In this document: piece by piece, positions 34,712 to 42,386 of the stretch
Position numbering within the stretch: position 1 is the stretch's first letter
How the letters are laid out: each line of letters opens with the position of its first letter
Assembly: GCF_011761265.1 (NCBI RefSeq)
Contig: NZ_JAAOZB010000001.1
Coordinates: 1,488,001-1,552,000 of the forward strand
DNA: 64,000 nt
Reading direction: 5' to 3'
Source: Microbacterium halimionae
GTDB taxonomy: Bacteria > Actinomycetota > Actinomycetes > Actinomycetales > Microbacteriaceae
Notes under the pieces: model-generated
Told to the model about the DNA's origin: nothing
The model's input: only the letters and a program-made list of their open reading frames with translations
Database searches by the model: none
Translations under genes and position numbers: made by a program

Positions 34712-35065
34712 TCAGATTTGGGTGTCGTGGTCGGTTAGGTCGGCGTAGATTTCGCGTTCTGGTGTGGCATGTTCGGCGTCTTGCAGCGGCGGTTCGTGGC
34801 CGTCTCGGAGCGTGTTTGATTCTGCGGTGCCGTGCTCGACGATTTCGACGGCGACTGAATCCCATCGGTAGAGGCCCGTTCCGGCTGAAGGTCGTTGGGA
34901 GGTGATGTAGAAGAGCCCTGGCCATGCCAGAGCTCCGATGGGTGGCCCGTCTGGATCCGGGTTCGCCAGTGTCACTCCCGCAGCGGATGCGATGTCGCTC
35001 CCGATGTGGAAGGGCAATCCGACGACATCGGGCACCGTCACCCTGTCAGCGATTCGATCAGCCAT
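34712..35065 (-). CDS. small stand-alone PASTA-like domain protein
   Basis: 117 residues. VTVPDVVGLPFHIGSDIASAAGVTLANPDPDGPPI is the opening of a PASTA domain, the beta-lactam/muropeptide-binding module of Ser/Thr kinases and penicillin-binding proteins. There is no kinase, signal peptide or membrane helix, so the domain stands alone and appears cytosolic. TACCGT (35073-35078) ends 7 nt before the ATG at 35065. The C-terminal 40 residues are acidic and probably disordered. Confidence 0.6.
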   Translation of the reverse strand: MADRIADRVTVPDVVGLPFHIGSDIASAAGVTLANPDPDGPPIGALAWPGLFYITSQRPSAGTGLYRWDSVAVEIVEHGTAESNTLRDGHEPPLQDAEHATPEREIYADLTDHDTQI

Positions 35066-35318
35066 ACCCCGAACGGTACGCCGCTCCAACCGATCCGACC
35101 AGACTTAGCGGGGGTAGCGGAAAAAATCGGCATGACCCGTGTTGCAGCTGATCAGGGTGCCAGTTTTCTACGAAGAGTGCTCAGGGTCGCAGTTCAGCGT
35201 GCGAGTTCGGGTGCCCGCTGAGGGATCGCCCAACGGACACTCGATTTGGGTTCGGTGCCTGCGACGCCTCCGAAATCTGTATGCCGCTTGCCCGTAGAAG
35301 TGTGAGTATTCTTTTGCT

Positions 35319-35795
35319 GTGAAAGCGGGAAAATTCGAGATTGCCGACGCACGAGCGACGCTAGTCGGCGTTCTCGCCGAAGACGGCATCTCACCCGAAG
35401 CCCTGCCAATCAGACGCGCGTTTGAACTGATGATCGAGTTCTTCTCGAAGTGGGAGCCACTCGGGGTCAACCTCGACGAAGACGGGGACGGCCTGCTGTT
35501 TCAGTGGGGAACCTACGACTGGGACGGAGCAGAAAACCCCTTGTTCGAGGTTGACATCACCCGTCAGCTCATCACAAATGAAGATGATGAGCATGACGAA
35601 GAAATGCATCATCTGCATTGGACGTTCCAGTACGAGCCGTCCGATGTCACCCAAGGACTCGGCACCGGGGAGGCTTGGTTTTTCGCCCCTGTTAGCTTGT
35701 CGCACCCATTTCAAGGCATTCTCACCTCACCGACCTTGTTGTCTATAGAGGGGATGGTCGTGCACAAAGTCGTGCTTGAGCATGAGCTTGTCTGA
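35319..35795 (+). CDS. hypothetical acidic 158-residue protein
   Basis: No family recognised. The protein is acidic with a well-ordered look (FELMIEFFSKWEPLGVNLDEDGDGLLFQWGTYDW) and no signal peptide or membrane segment. The pattern resembles small bacterial proteins associated with polymorphic-toxin or immunity loci, but no specific match can be claimed. TATTCT (35307-35312) ends 6 nt before the GTG start at 35319, supporting the start and a leaderless transcript. Confidence 0.6.
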   Translation: MKAGKFEIADARATLVGVLAEDGISPEALPIRRAFELMIEFFSKWEPLGVNLDEDGDGLLFQWGTYDWDGAENPLFEVDITRQLITNEDDEHDEEMHHLHWTFQYEPSDVTQGLGTGEAWFFAPVSLSHPFQGILTSPTLLSIEGMVVHKVVLEHELV

Positions 35796-35919
35796 CGAGT
35801 GCCGGCTCGAGAAGTTGACGACCGAAGTCGATGAGATAACCAACGGTGCCACGCCTGAATCGGTAGGTGCCACGACCGTAGCAGCCGCGTTCCAAACAGC
35901 AGACGACCGGCGTCCTTAG
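35782..35919 (+). CDS. possible 45-residue small ORF
   Basis: An ATG inside the last codons of the preceding gene opens a 45-codon frame (MSLSDECRLEKLTTEVDEI…) with a helical, acidic N-terminal half. It ends just over the stop codon of the convergent lipoprotein gene. There is no independent promoter or clear ribosome site, so it may be spurious. Confidence 0.25.
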   Translation: MSLSDECRLEKLTTEVDEITNGATPESVGATTVAAAFQTADDRRP

Positions 35920-36551
35920 CCGCCTGGAGCTGACGGGTCGATGGGTGCGCCATCACCGTGTTCCGGGATGTCGCCTCGTTGCACTGGCTCGGCTGTGGTC
36001 GTCGGCATATCGGAGAAAAGTGTTTCAAGTTCGGCATTTGAAGGCACATGCGCAGCGTTCGCAGCCTTTAAAAGATCCGCTGGTGGGACATCTCCGCTCC
36101 CGTTGACCCAAATCAAGGCATTGGTCCGCTGGGCGACGTACTCGTGGATGCCGCTGCTCACGCGACGCCAGACGTCCTCGTCATTGGTGCATGTCACAGG
36201 CTCGTCGGGCCCATCCCACATGGGAGTTGAAGCACACGACGCTGCCGTGAGGTCACCAGATTCAGTGCGGATGGTCACCATGGCGCCCGTGCTGTTATTG
36301 AACCATGTGGCTGAGATGCCGTTTTCGCCAGCCTGAGCGACTGATTGCGGCGCCAAATCGTAACCCTCTACGTCAGTCGTGTAAACGAGTTCGGGTGATA
36401 TGCCGAGGACGCTCACACGCTCGGCAATCGAGTCCGCGCTCGCCTCAGTCGCACCAGTGCCCGGGGTCCCGCACCCAGCGAGAGAGATGGAAACGACGAC
36501 GGTAGTCGCGATCATCGCCGCGGGCGATCGGCGGCGGGGTATTCGATTCAC
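35916..36551 (-). CDS. lipoprotein of unknown function
   Basis: 211 residues with an Arg-rich N-terminus, hydrophobic stretch and lipobox LAGC (Cys27), so predicted to be anchored outside the membrane. The mature part has an NGISATWFNNSTGAMV core and two cysteine pairs (SCAST…VTCTNDED) that could form a disulfide. The C-terminus is Pro/Asp-rich. No family recognised. The GTG at 36551 is chosen because AGAAGGA lies 7 nt upstream. Confidence 0.7.
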   Translation of the reverse strand: MNRIPRRRSPAAMIATTVVVSISLAGCGTPGTGATEASADSIAERVSVLGISPELVYTTDVEGYDLAPQSVAQAGENGISATWFNNSTGAMVTIRTESGDLTAASCASTPMWDGPDEPVTCTNDEDVWRRVSSGIHEYVAQRTNALIWVNGSGDVPPADLLKAANAAHVPSNAELETLFSDMPTTTAEPVQRGDIPEHGDGAPIDPSAPGG

Positions 36552-37102
36552 AGGATTGTCCTTCTTTCGTGGCGCAAGAACTTGCGTCGGCACACATCGC
36601 ATTGCTCACACCATACGGTTCGCCGGCTCTCGGGCGCGGCGATCCTTTGGCCATTTCGCACTTCCGCCAGCGCCGCGTCAGGTATCACGCGGACTCTCGA
36701 CGATCGGGTCAATCCGCAAATCGAGGTGTCGTTGTGCGTTGTTCTCAAGGGGGAGCGCTGGATGCTTGCGTAGAGACCCCATCTATTCCGATCCAGGCCA
36801 GTCAGGATTCGACCCGACATCCTTAACGGGCCGGGTCAGTTCCACCTCAATTGCGTTGCCGGATCGGAGCATTTGATGACTGCACAGGACCAGTTGCGCG
36901 CGCTGCTTCGCGATGACATCGCGCTGCGTCTGCGCGCCGCGGGATTGATAGGAACCGAAGGCCGGTTCTCCATTCCGAGCAACGATTTCTATGCGCAGAT
37001 TGGAATACAGTCTTCGGCCGCCAGCACGGAATCGGACTATCTACGTCCAAAACTGCCGTGCTGGGGCCCCGCTAGACCGCAAACTTCAAAACCGCGCGAC
37101 GC
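36552..37102. other. 551-bp stretch without an intact gene
   Basis: Only short competing frames are present. The right half holds a truncated frame resembling DUF4304 (listed separately). The left half has a short frame ending NPQIEVSLCVVLKGERWMLA (to 36773) that reads like a protein C-terminus with no matching N-terminus. No tRNA, strong promoter or repeat was seen. The whole reads as decayed DNA. Confidence 0.5.
36876..37046 (+). pseudogene. truncated DUF4304-like fragment
   Basis: The frame from the ATG reads QDQLRALLRDDIALRLRAAG, then NDFYAQIGIQSSAASTESDYL, which resembles the N-terminal third of DUF4304 proteins (a helix, then strands ending in a Gln-x-Ser motif). After about 57 residues the similarity stops and low-quality sequence follows into the convergent VOC gene. 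Probably a remnant; the family match is by eye only. Confidence 0.35.
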
Positions 37103-37540
37103 TCAATCCTTCTTCAGAGCCTGGGCGAGCATCACGATGATGCCACTTGGCCCGCGCAGGTAGGTGAGCTTGTACACGTCTTGGTATGTCGCCACTCCGC
37201 GAAGCGGGTGGTAATTGTGCCGCGCTGCTATCTCAAGCGCTATGTCGATGTCGTCGACGGAGAACGCGACGCGGTGCATGCCGATCTCATTGGGGAGGGC
37301 GGGGTCTGACCCAATCGCCTCGGGGTGCAGGTACTCGAAAAGCTCTATCTGGCCGTGACCATCTGGTGTCTGAAGCATGGCGATCTTGGCGTGGTTGCCG
37401 TCGAGGCCGAGGGCGGTATCGGCCCAGTCGCCGCAGATCGTGTCGCGGACGACAAGTTCGAGGCCCAGGTCGGTGAAGAACGAGATTGTTTCGTCTAGGC
37501 CGCGGACCGCTATCCCAACGTTTTCCAGTTTGATTGCCAT
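37103..37540 (-). CDS. VOC (glyoxalase/dioxygenase superfamily) protein
   Basis: 145 residues with two beta-alpha-beta-beta-beta halves: IKLENVGIAVRGLDETISFF at the start and MHRVAFSVDDIDIALEIA in the second half. Potential metal ligands are His in IGMHR and Glu in QIELFEY. It resembles methylmalonyl-CoA epimerase or bleomycin-resistance-type proteins, and the substrate is unknown. TAGCAT (37548-37553) ends 7 nt before the ATG at 37540, preferred over the ATG at 37549. Confidence 0.8.
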   Translation of the reverse strand: MAIKLENVGIAVRGLDETISFFTDLGLELVVRDTICGDWADTALGLDGNHAKIAMLQTPDGHGQIELFEYLHPEAIGSDPALPNEIGMHRVAFSVDDIDIALEIAARHNYHPLRGVATYQDVYKLTYLRGPSGIIVMLAQALKKD

Positions 37541-38036
37541 GCCCCGCATGCTATCTACCGGCGTGTTGGATGGGTAGGGCGGTTCCTAGCGCTGCCGCGT
37601 GGCTGTCTCACGGCATCGATCTCGTCGTCGATTTGTAGCAAATCGAGCCGCGCAAGCAGTAACTTCGCCCGCAGCCAAAGCCGCTGCTTGGGCCGCCGGG
37701 CAAGCCGCCGGCGTCGCGCACATGGGGGGCACATTCTCTAGGTGCGGCGGCGTACGCGGCGAAGGCCGCTGAGCTGGCTGCTCCCGGAAATGGAGGCGCG
37801 GCCGAAATCTTCTGGAAGCTCGAGCCCGTGAGCGCCCCTGTCAGATCAGCCCTTCAACAATTACCGCCGCGGGCAAGGACTCATCGGGCCCACTCGGCTC
37901 CGGCCTGCTCGCGTCGGGAGTACTAGGCGCGAACATTCACTCGATCCAGACAGCACTTATTCAACCCCGACGACATCGTCCGATAGCGACCGGCTTACGA
38001 GCATTGATGGGCGTTCGTCGGAACTAAAGTCGAGGT
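37541..38036. other. 496-bp stretch without an intact gene
   Basis: The stretch lies between the VOC gene (minus) and the WYL regulator (plus). The centre holds the frame-shifted Imm5-like remnant listed separately, and the right end the TAAAGT -10 box of the WYL gene. The rest (about 37870-38000) gives no convincing coding sequence. Confidence 0.6.
37660..37870 (+). pseudogene. frame-shifted remnant resembling an Imm5-type immunity protein
   Basis: One frame gives AAKAAAWAAGQAAGVAHMG, ending near 37729. Shifting by one base, the sequence continues AHSLGAAAYAAKAAELAAPG, then EIFWKL and later LPPRA. Joined, this follows the pattern of bacterial putative immunity proteins of the Imm5 group (AxAAGQAxAxAHxxxHxLGAAxYAxKA). 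The start is lost and the frame is broken at about 37729-37731, so it is a decayed gene. The match is by eye. Confidence 0.5.
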
Positions 38037-38744
38037 GTGACACGTACTGACAGGCTTTACGCGATGGTCGAGGAACTGCGGGCCGTGTCGCCGCGTCCCC
38101 GAAGTGCTCGATGGCTTGCCGACAGATTCGACGTCAGCTCTCGCACTATCGAGCGAGACCTGTCGGCTCTGCAGCAGAGCGGAGTCCCCATCTGGGCGGA
38201 GCCAGGCCGCACCGGCGGCTATTGCCTCGACCCGGCACACACCTTATCTCCGCTCGGGTTCACCGTCGATGAAGCCCTCGCCGTGATGATCGCCCTGGGT
38301 GCGTTGGACACAAGCCCGTTCCGCGATTCGGCGACGTCGGCCCTTCGGAAGGTTGTCGCTGTGACCGAAGATCGCAGCCTGAAACAGACGGCCGAGCTTG
38401 CAACCCGCGTTCACATGCTCAGCGATGAGGGATCGAGTAGAGCGCCCAGTAGCGTCGCCCACGCGCTGCGGACCGGGCACGTTCTGAGAATCTCCTACAC
38501 CGACCGCAATGGCGGAGCCACCGTGCGGGACGTGGAACCGATGGGTTTCGTCGGCAAGGGTGACAACTGGTATTTGGTCGCCTGGTGCCGGCTTCGCGAT
38601 GGCCTTCGCGCGTTCCGAGGCGACCGCATCGCCGACGCGGAGACGCTGGCGGAGCGGCCGCCCCGTCGACCGCTCCGCGCGGAGGATCTAGGCATCGTCG
38701 AGGGAAAGCTGCGAGCAGTTGGGCTCGGAGAGGATTCGCCGTAA
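38037..38744 (+). CDS. HTH/WYL-domain transcriptional regulator (YafY-like)
   Basis: 235 residues. An N-terminal winged helix-turn-helix (RSARWLADRFDVSSRTIERDLSALQQSGVPI, residues 21-52) is followed by a helical linker and a WYL domain (VLRISYTDRNGGATVRDVEPMGFVGKGDNWYLVAWC, about 155-190) that senses ligands or nucleic acids. The C-terminal extension of longer family members is missing. TAAAGT (38025-38030) ends 6 nt before the GTG start. It probably controls itself and the VOC gene 75 bp downstream. Confidence 0.88.
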   Translation: MTRTDRLYAMVEELRAVSPRPRSARWLADRFDVSSRTIERDLSALQQSGVPIWAEPGRTGGYCLDPAHTLSPLGFTVDEALAVMIALGALDTSPFRDSATSALRKVVAVTEDRSLKQTAELATRVHMLSDEGSSRAPSSVAHALRTGHVLRISYTDRNGGATVRDVEPMGFVGKGDNWYLVAWCRLRDGLRAFRGDRIADAETLAERPPRRPLRAEDLGIVEGKLRAVGLGEDSP

Positions 38745-38819
38745 ACACCGACATAACGTTGTCGCACGGTGAGCTGATGATGAAGAGGTCGGGCCGCACG
38801 GCGCGACTGAAAGGTAGAC

Positions 38820-39194
38820 ATGGACTTCGCATCGATCCGCATCATCACTCACGACGTCGACAAGCTTGCGCGCTTCTACGAAGCAGTGACGCAAACAACC
38901 GCCGCGCGGCCTGCCCCAGTTTTCGCGGAGTTTCGAACGGCCACAGGCACCTTGGCGATAGCGAGCACGGCTACTGTCGCGATGCTGGGGGAAAATGCAC
39001 CGCAACCGGGCAGCAATGACACCGTCATCATCGAATTTCTCGTCACTGACGTTGACGCGGAATTCGCTCGCCTGCACGACGTGCTCGGCGACGTTGTGCT
39101 TCCACCGACCACGATGCCATGGGGCAACAGGTCAACCCTGTTCCGCGACCCCGATGGCAACCTCGTGAACCTCTTCTCCCGTCCTGCTCTTTGA
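38820..39194 (+). CDS. VOC-family protein
   Basis: 124 residues beginning MDFASIRIITHDVDKLARFYEAVT with the second half PWGNRSTLFRDPDGNLVNLFSRP, the standard single-subunit VOC (glyoxalase/bleomycin resistance) layout. His11 and Glu in IIEF are possible metal ligands. AAAGG precedes the ATG at a proper distance. It lies 75 bp behind the WYL regulator; regulator-VOC pairs of this kind are common and suggest a detoxification or resistance role, not provable here. Confidence 0.82.
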   Translation: MDFASIRIITHDVDKLARFYEAVTQTTAARPAPVFAEFRTATGTLAIASTATVAMLGENAPQPGSNDTVIIEFLVTDVDAEFARLHDVLGDVVLPPTTMPWGNRSTLFRDPDGNLVNLFSRPAL

Positions 39195-39398
39195 AGGCGA
39201 TCTGCCCTCCGAACGCCTGGTGAGAAATCCTCGGATCCTTTCGACGGTCACAACAGTCGCTGAATCGAGTGTGTCGTAGCGGGGTTGCCGTGGTGGATCG
39301 GCAGGGTGACTCTCAGCACTGCTGAATGGCAGACTCGCCGCCCGTGATCTCGCCGTCGCCGCGGTGAGATCACGGGAGCCGAAGCACTATCCGCGATA

Positions 39399-39599
39399 GT
39401 GGCATATCAACGACGAGCTTTCGTTGCCCGCCATGGCGACCTGGGGTGGACGTCGACGCGTATCGAAGGAGTTGGTAGCGCCGAAAGCCAAGACCGACTT
39501 AACGAAAGTGATCGGGAATACGTCGACAGCCTGCTTGCCTTCGCCGAAATGATCGATGCCTTGCAAAAGCCCGATTGCGGCAGTCATGTTCTCGTCTGA
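39399..39599 (+). CDS. possible 66-residue hypothetical protein
   Basis: GTG-initiated frame (VAYQRRAFVARHGDLGWTS…REYVDSLLAFAEMIDALQKPD) with a plausible amphipathic C-terminal helix. No ribosome site or well-placed -10 box, and no family recognised. Its codon third positions are less GC-rich than those of neighbouring genes. It may be a fragment. Confidence 0.3.
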   Translation: MAYQRRAFVARHGDLGWTSTRIEGVGSAESQDRLNESDREYVDSLLAFAEMIDALQKPDCGSHVLV

Positions 39600-39655
39600 T
39601 CAGAGCGCGTTCCTAAGAGGAGCAGGCAGTCGTCGTGCTGCTTTGTGCTTTTTGA

Positions 39656-39683
39656 TTGACACAAGTTGTGATAGACATATGGC
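39656..39683 (+). promoter_or_regulatory. promoter with operator-like repeat upstream of the membrane protein/YtrA-like operon
   Basis: TTGACA (39656-39661) and TATGGC (39678-39683) are 16 nt apart. CACAA-G-TTGTG (39660-39670), an inverted repeat with a 1-nt centre, overlaps the -35 box, and a further CACAAG follows the -10. The GntR protein encoded in this operon is the natural candidate to bind here. Confidence 0.5.
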
Positions 39684-39704
39684 ACAAGAACGACAGGAGA
39701 CATC

Positions 39705-40751
39705 ATGTCAATGCGCGGGAGCAATGTATTCAACCCGGTCCAGATGGTCGAGGGTGCTTTATCTCTTTCTCCCGTCTTGTTCGGGATTGCACTGCTCGTT
39801 GTTGGTTTCACTGTCACCATCGCGTCGGGCTCGACGCGATGGGCGGCGCACGATTCAGTTGTCGAAACTCGCTCGGTGCGAAAGCGCTACGCGCGTGAGC
39901 GTCGCACTCTCGGAATCGCCGCGCTAGTGGTCGTCGCCCTGTTCTTCGCTGAGTTCCTTTTCCGTGGCTATTTCTTCGCCGGGCCTGATCTTGTTTCATG
40001 GTGGCAATTCGCTACTCCGATCGTCGTCGCAGCGCTCGGTATCGGCGCCATTCTTGTGCAGATCATGACGCGCGGAACAACCCGTCCCGAGGCCCCGGTC
40101 ATGCTGCCCGCCCGCCGCAGCTGGACCAGCTTTAGCTCACGTTCTGCCCTGATCGGCGGAGGTTTGGTCATCCTCGCTCTCGTGGCAACCACGCTCGCTG
40201 CAGGGTTCGCGTCGACGCCCAACGGGGAGGGGCAATACGTGTGGCTGACTATCCCTGTGCCCAACGAGGCTGCGATTGACCCGATTCGCGTGAGGTCCTA
40301 CGGATGGGCATACGGAGTGCCGGTTCTCGCGTGCCTGATTGCACTGGTCGGGGTTACGTGGGCAACTCTGGATCGAAATGCGGCACGTCCCTACCTCTCG
40401 CCGGAAACGGTCACGGCCGAACGCATGGCGCGCCGAGCGATTGCTCGCGACGGACTTCGCGTCGCGATGGCTGCGATGCTCCTCACCCTTGCTAGCAGCT
40501 GGCGGCTCGTTGCCAGCTCGGGGTCAATCTCGCAGTTGACGATCATGGGGCAGAACGGCGGCGAACACTACGAAGCATCGTGGCGCTACGCGGAGCTTGC
40601 AGTCGCAGCCGGCTGGGCAGCACCATTTCTTGAGATCGCCGCATTCGTCCTCCTGCTCCTCGTCGCGCATAGCGGTCTACGTTCTCGGCCAGTCGTGCCG
40701 GAAGGCTCTATTAATACGACATCACCAGCCGGCGCGGAGGTTGTTTCATGA
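39705..40751 (+). CDS. polytopic membrane protein of unknown function
   Basis: 348 residues with about seven hydrophobic helices, no recognised family. The first helix pair (LFGIALLVVGFTVTIA) is followed by a basic cytosolic loop. AGGAG lies 5 nt before the ATG at 39705. The 3' end overlaps the GntR regulator gene by 4 nt. In many actinobacteria YtrA-type regulators control a membrane protein or ABC transporter encoded next to them, so this protein is probably the regulator's target. Confidence 0.7.
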   Translation: MSMRGSNVFNPVQMVEGALSLSPVLFGIALLVVGFTVTIASGSTRWAAHDSVVETRSVRKRYARERRTLGIAALVVVALFFAEFLFRGYFFAGPDLVSWWQFATPIVVAALGIGAILVQIMTRGTTRPEAPVMLPARRSWTSFSSRSALIGGGLVILALVATTLAAGFASTPNGEGQYVWLTIPVPNEAAIDPIRVRSYGWAYGVPVLACLIALVGVTWATLDRNAARPYLSPETVTAERMARRAIARDGLRVAMAAMLLTLASSWRLVASSGSISQLTIMGQNGGEHYEASWRYAELAVAAGWAAPFLEIAAFVLLLLVAHSGLRSRPVVPEGSINTTSPAGAEVVS

Positions 40752-41176
40752 CCTCGCGCTCGATCCTTTCGGCCGACGAGGATGGCAGCACGGCGCGCGA
40801 CATTTATCACCAGCTTCGTGGGGTCATAATGTCTGGCCAGCTCGGCGCAAACGAACGGCTTCCCACTGTGCGACAAACCGCGACCGACCTCGGCGTGGCG
40901 CAAGGAACTGCCGCCAAAGCGTACAAAATGCTTGAACAAGCCGGGCTCGTAGTGAGTCGAACCGCCGCCGGCACACGGGTGGCCGAATCAGCCGCTGTTC
41001 TTCCTCGTGCGATCGCCCAACGGATCCGCGAGTTAGCTGAAGAAGCGTCCGCAACTCGCATTGAACTGGATGACGTCATCAACGTGCTCCGTCTCGTCTG
41101 GCGAACGAACTCTGGTCCAAACCGCGACGACACTAAAGAGTCCGAACAGCTGGAGCAGAATCCTGTCCGTGAATAG
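40748..41176 (+). CDS. YtrA-type GntR-family regulator
   Basis: 142 residues. A GntR winged helix (ARDIYHQLRGVIMSGQLGANERLPTVRQTATDLGVAQGTAAKAYKMLEQAGLV) is followed by only about 60 residues, the short effector region typical of the YtrA subgroup. The last 20 residues are polar. It is translated by ATGA overlap with the membrane protein gene and likely represses the shared promoter at 39656-39683. Confidence 0.85.
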   Translation: MTSRSILSADEDGSTARDIYHQLRGVIMSGQLGANERLPTVRQTATDLGVAQGTAAKAYKMLEQAGLVVSRTAAGTRVAESAAVLPRAIAQRIRELAEEASATRIELDDVINVLRLVWRTNSGPNRDDTKESEQLEQNPVRE

Positions 41177-41223
41177 CGTGGGCCCCGCGTCGAGCATGCT
41201 TGCGCTGCACGGTTCCTGCGATG

Positions 41224-41673
41224 TCAGCCGTCGAGTTCGCAGTGTTCGACGTCTTCGAACATGCTTGAGTTCTTCGCCCACGACCACTCGCCGACGCTCA
41301 GCTGCCCGGCATCAAAGATTCCCGAGACACCTAGGACCGTGGAGGCCTCCGTGCCCCAGATAGATACGCTGATGCGATCCCACTCTTCCTGAGGTGGTGT
41401 GGGGCCCAGGTGAATCACGTCACCGTTTGAGAGCGTGGCCGGGGTCTCTTCAACTGTCAGCTGAGTCGCGGTGTTCTCGTCGTTCGTGCGGATATACGCT
41501 TTCGCGTCTACGAGCCCGACGACAACAGGTCTATCGCAGCTGCCGAAGTCCACGGTTCCGTCACCGTTGAGCCGCAGCGCGACATTCGGCAGGTACTGGC
41601 AGGCGCATAGCGTCAGCGTCGCCGCTACCAAGATTGCGGCTGATGCCAAGGCTCGGTGTGGCGCGTTCATCAT
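41224..41673 (-). CDS. lipoprotein of unknown function
   Basis: 149 residues with signal peptide and lipobox LCAC (Cys25). The mature part contains two more cysteines (FGSCDRP and EHCELDG) that could pair. A repeat-poor beta-type domain with no recognised family. TATCGT (41680-41685) ends 6 nt before the ATG at 41673, chosen over a frame extending to 41706. Confidence 0.7.
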   Translation of the reverse strand: MMNAPHRALASAAILVAATLTLCACQYLPNVALRLNGDGTVDFGSCDRPVVVGLVDAKAYIRTNDENTATQLTVEETPATLSNGDVIHLGPTPPQEEWDRISVSIWGTEASTVLGVSGIFDAGQLSVGEWSWAKNSSMFEDVEHCELDG

Positions 41674-41765
41674 GCTTGGACGATATCCGTCTGCGTCAGC
41701 GTTCACACAACGGCCAGGTAACGATCTGAAAAATCGGCTAAGTCTCGGCGCCGCGCACCATGGGG

Positions 41766-42386
41766 CTAATTGCGGGATTCTGCGTGGTCGAAGGGTTCAG
41801 CCCACTGGTTCAGTGCAACGGTGAAGCCCTGGATCAAGCGGTCGAAGCTGCGATCGATGTCCGCTTGGAGAGCAAACCCTCCCGACGTTTCGAGTGAAAT
41901 GAATCCGTGGAGCAGCGAGCGGAATGCGCGGATGGCGTCGACCGAATCGTCGCCATCCAGATGGTACGCGGTGAGAACGTCGGCGATGGTTTGGATTGCA
42001 GTCATCATGCTGGCCTCATCCTCGACGTCTCCCGGAGCCGCAGGTTTCTGCGATACACCGTAGCGACCGGGATGGAGGATGGCCCAGTTCCGGTAAGCGT
42101 GCGACATGGCGAAGATCGCGTCGGGACCGGACCGACCCACGGCGGCCCGTGCGATCGCTTCTCCGAGTTCGCGCTTGGCGAGCATTGAGACGCTTCGGTG
42201 CAAGTCCGCGAGGGAGTCGAGGTGCTTGTACAGCGAGGGCTGCTTCACACCGAGCCGTTCGGCCAAGGCAGCAAGAGTCAGGGAGTTGAGCCCCACTTCA
42301 TCAGCCATGATCGCGGCAGTCTCGACGACGCTGTCGCGGGTGAGCCCGGCCCTAGGCAACGGGAGCCACCGTCGCGAGAAAGCCAA
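41766..42386 (-). CDS. TetR-family regulator
   Basis: 206 residues. The N-terminal helix-turn-helix reads LTRDSVVETAAIMADEVGLNSLTLAALAERLGVKQPSLYKHLDSLADLHR. The C-terminal domain, with FRSLLHGFISLETSGGFALQADIDRSFDRLI, matches the WHG/TetR_C subgroup. The gene overlaps the end of the hydrolase gene by 35 bp on the same strand and is translated from the same mRNA, so it probably regulates the hydrolase promoter at 43196-43232. Confidence 0.88.
   Translation of the reverse strand: MAFSRRWLPLPRAGLTRDSVVETAAIMADEVGLNSLTLAALAERLGVKQPSLYKHLDSLADLHRSVSMLAKRELGEAIARAAVGRSGPDAIFAMSHAYRNWAILHPGRYGVSQKPAAPGDVEDEASMMTAIQTIADVLTAYHLDGDDSVDAIRAFRSLLHGFISLETSGGFALQADIDRSFDRLIQGFTVALNQWAEPFDHAESRN

Larger units (their letters stand above)
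39195..39704. other. 510-bp stretch with at most one small ORF
   Basis: It contains a possible 66-codon frame at 39399-39599 (listed separately) and, at its right end, the promoter and operator-like repeats of the downstream operon. No RNA gene or repeat was found in the first 200 bp. Confidence 0.5.
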
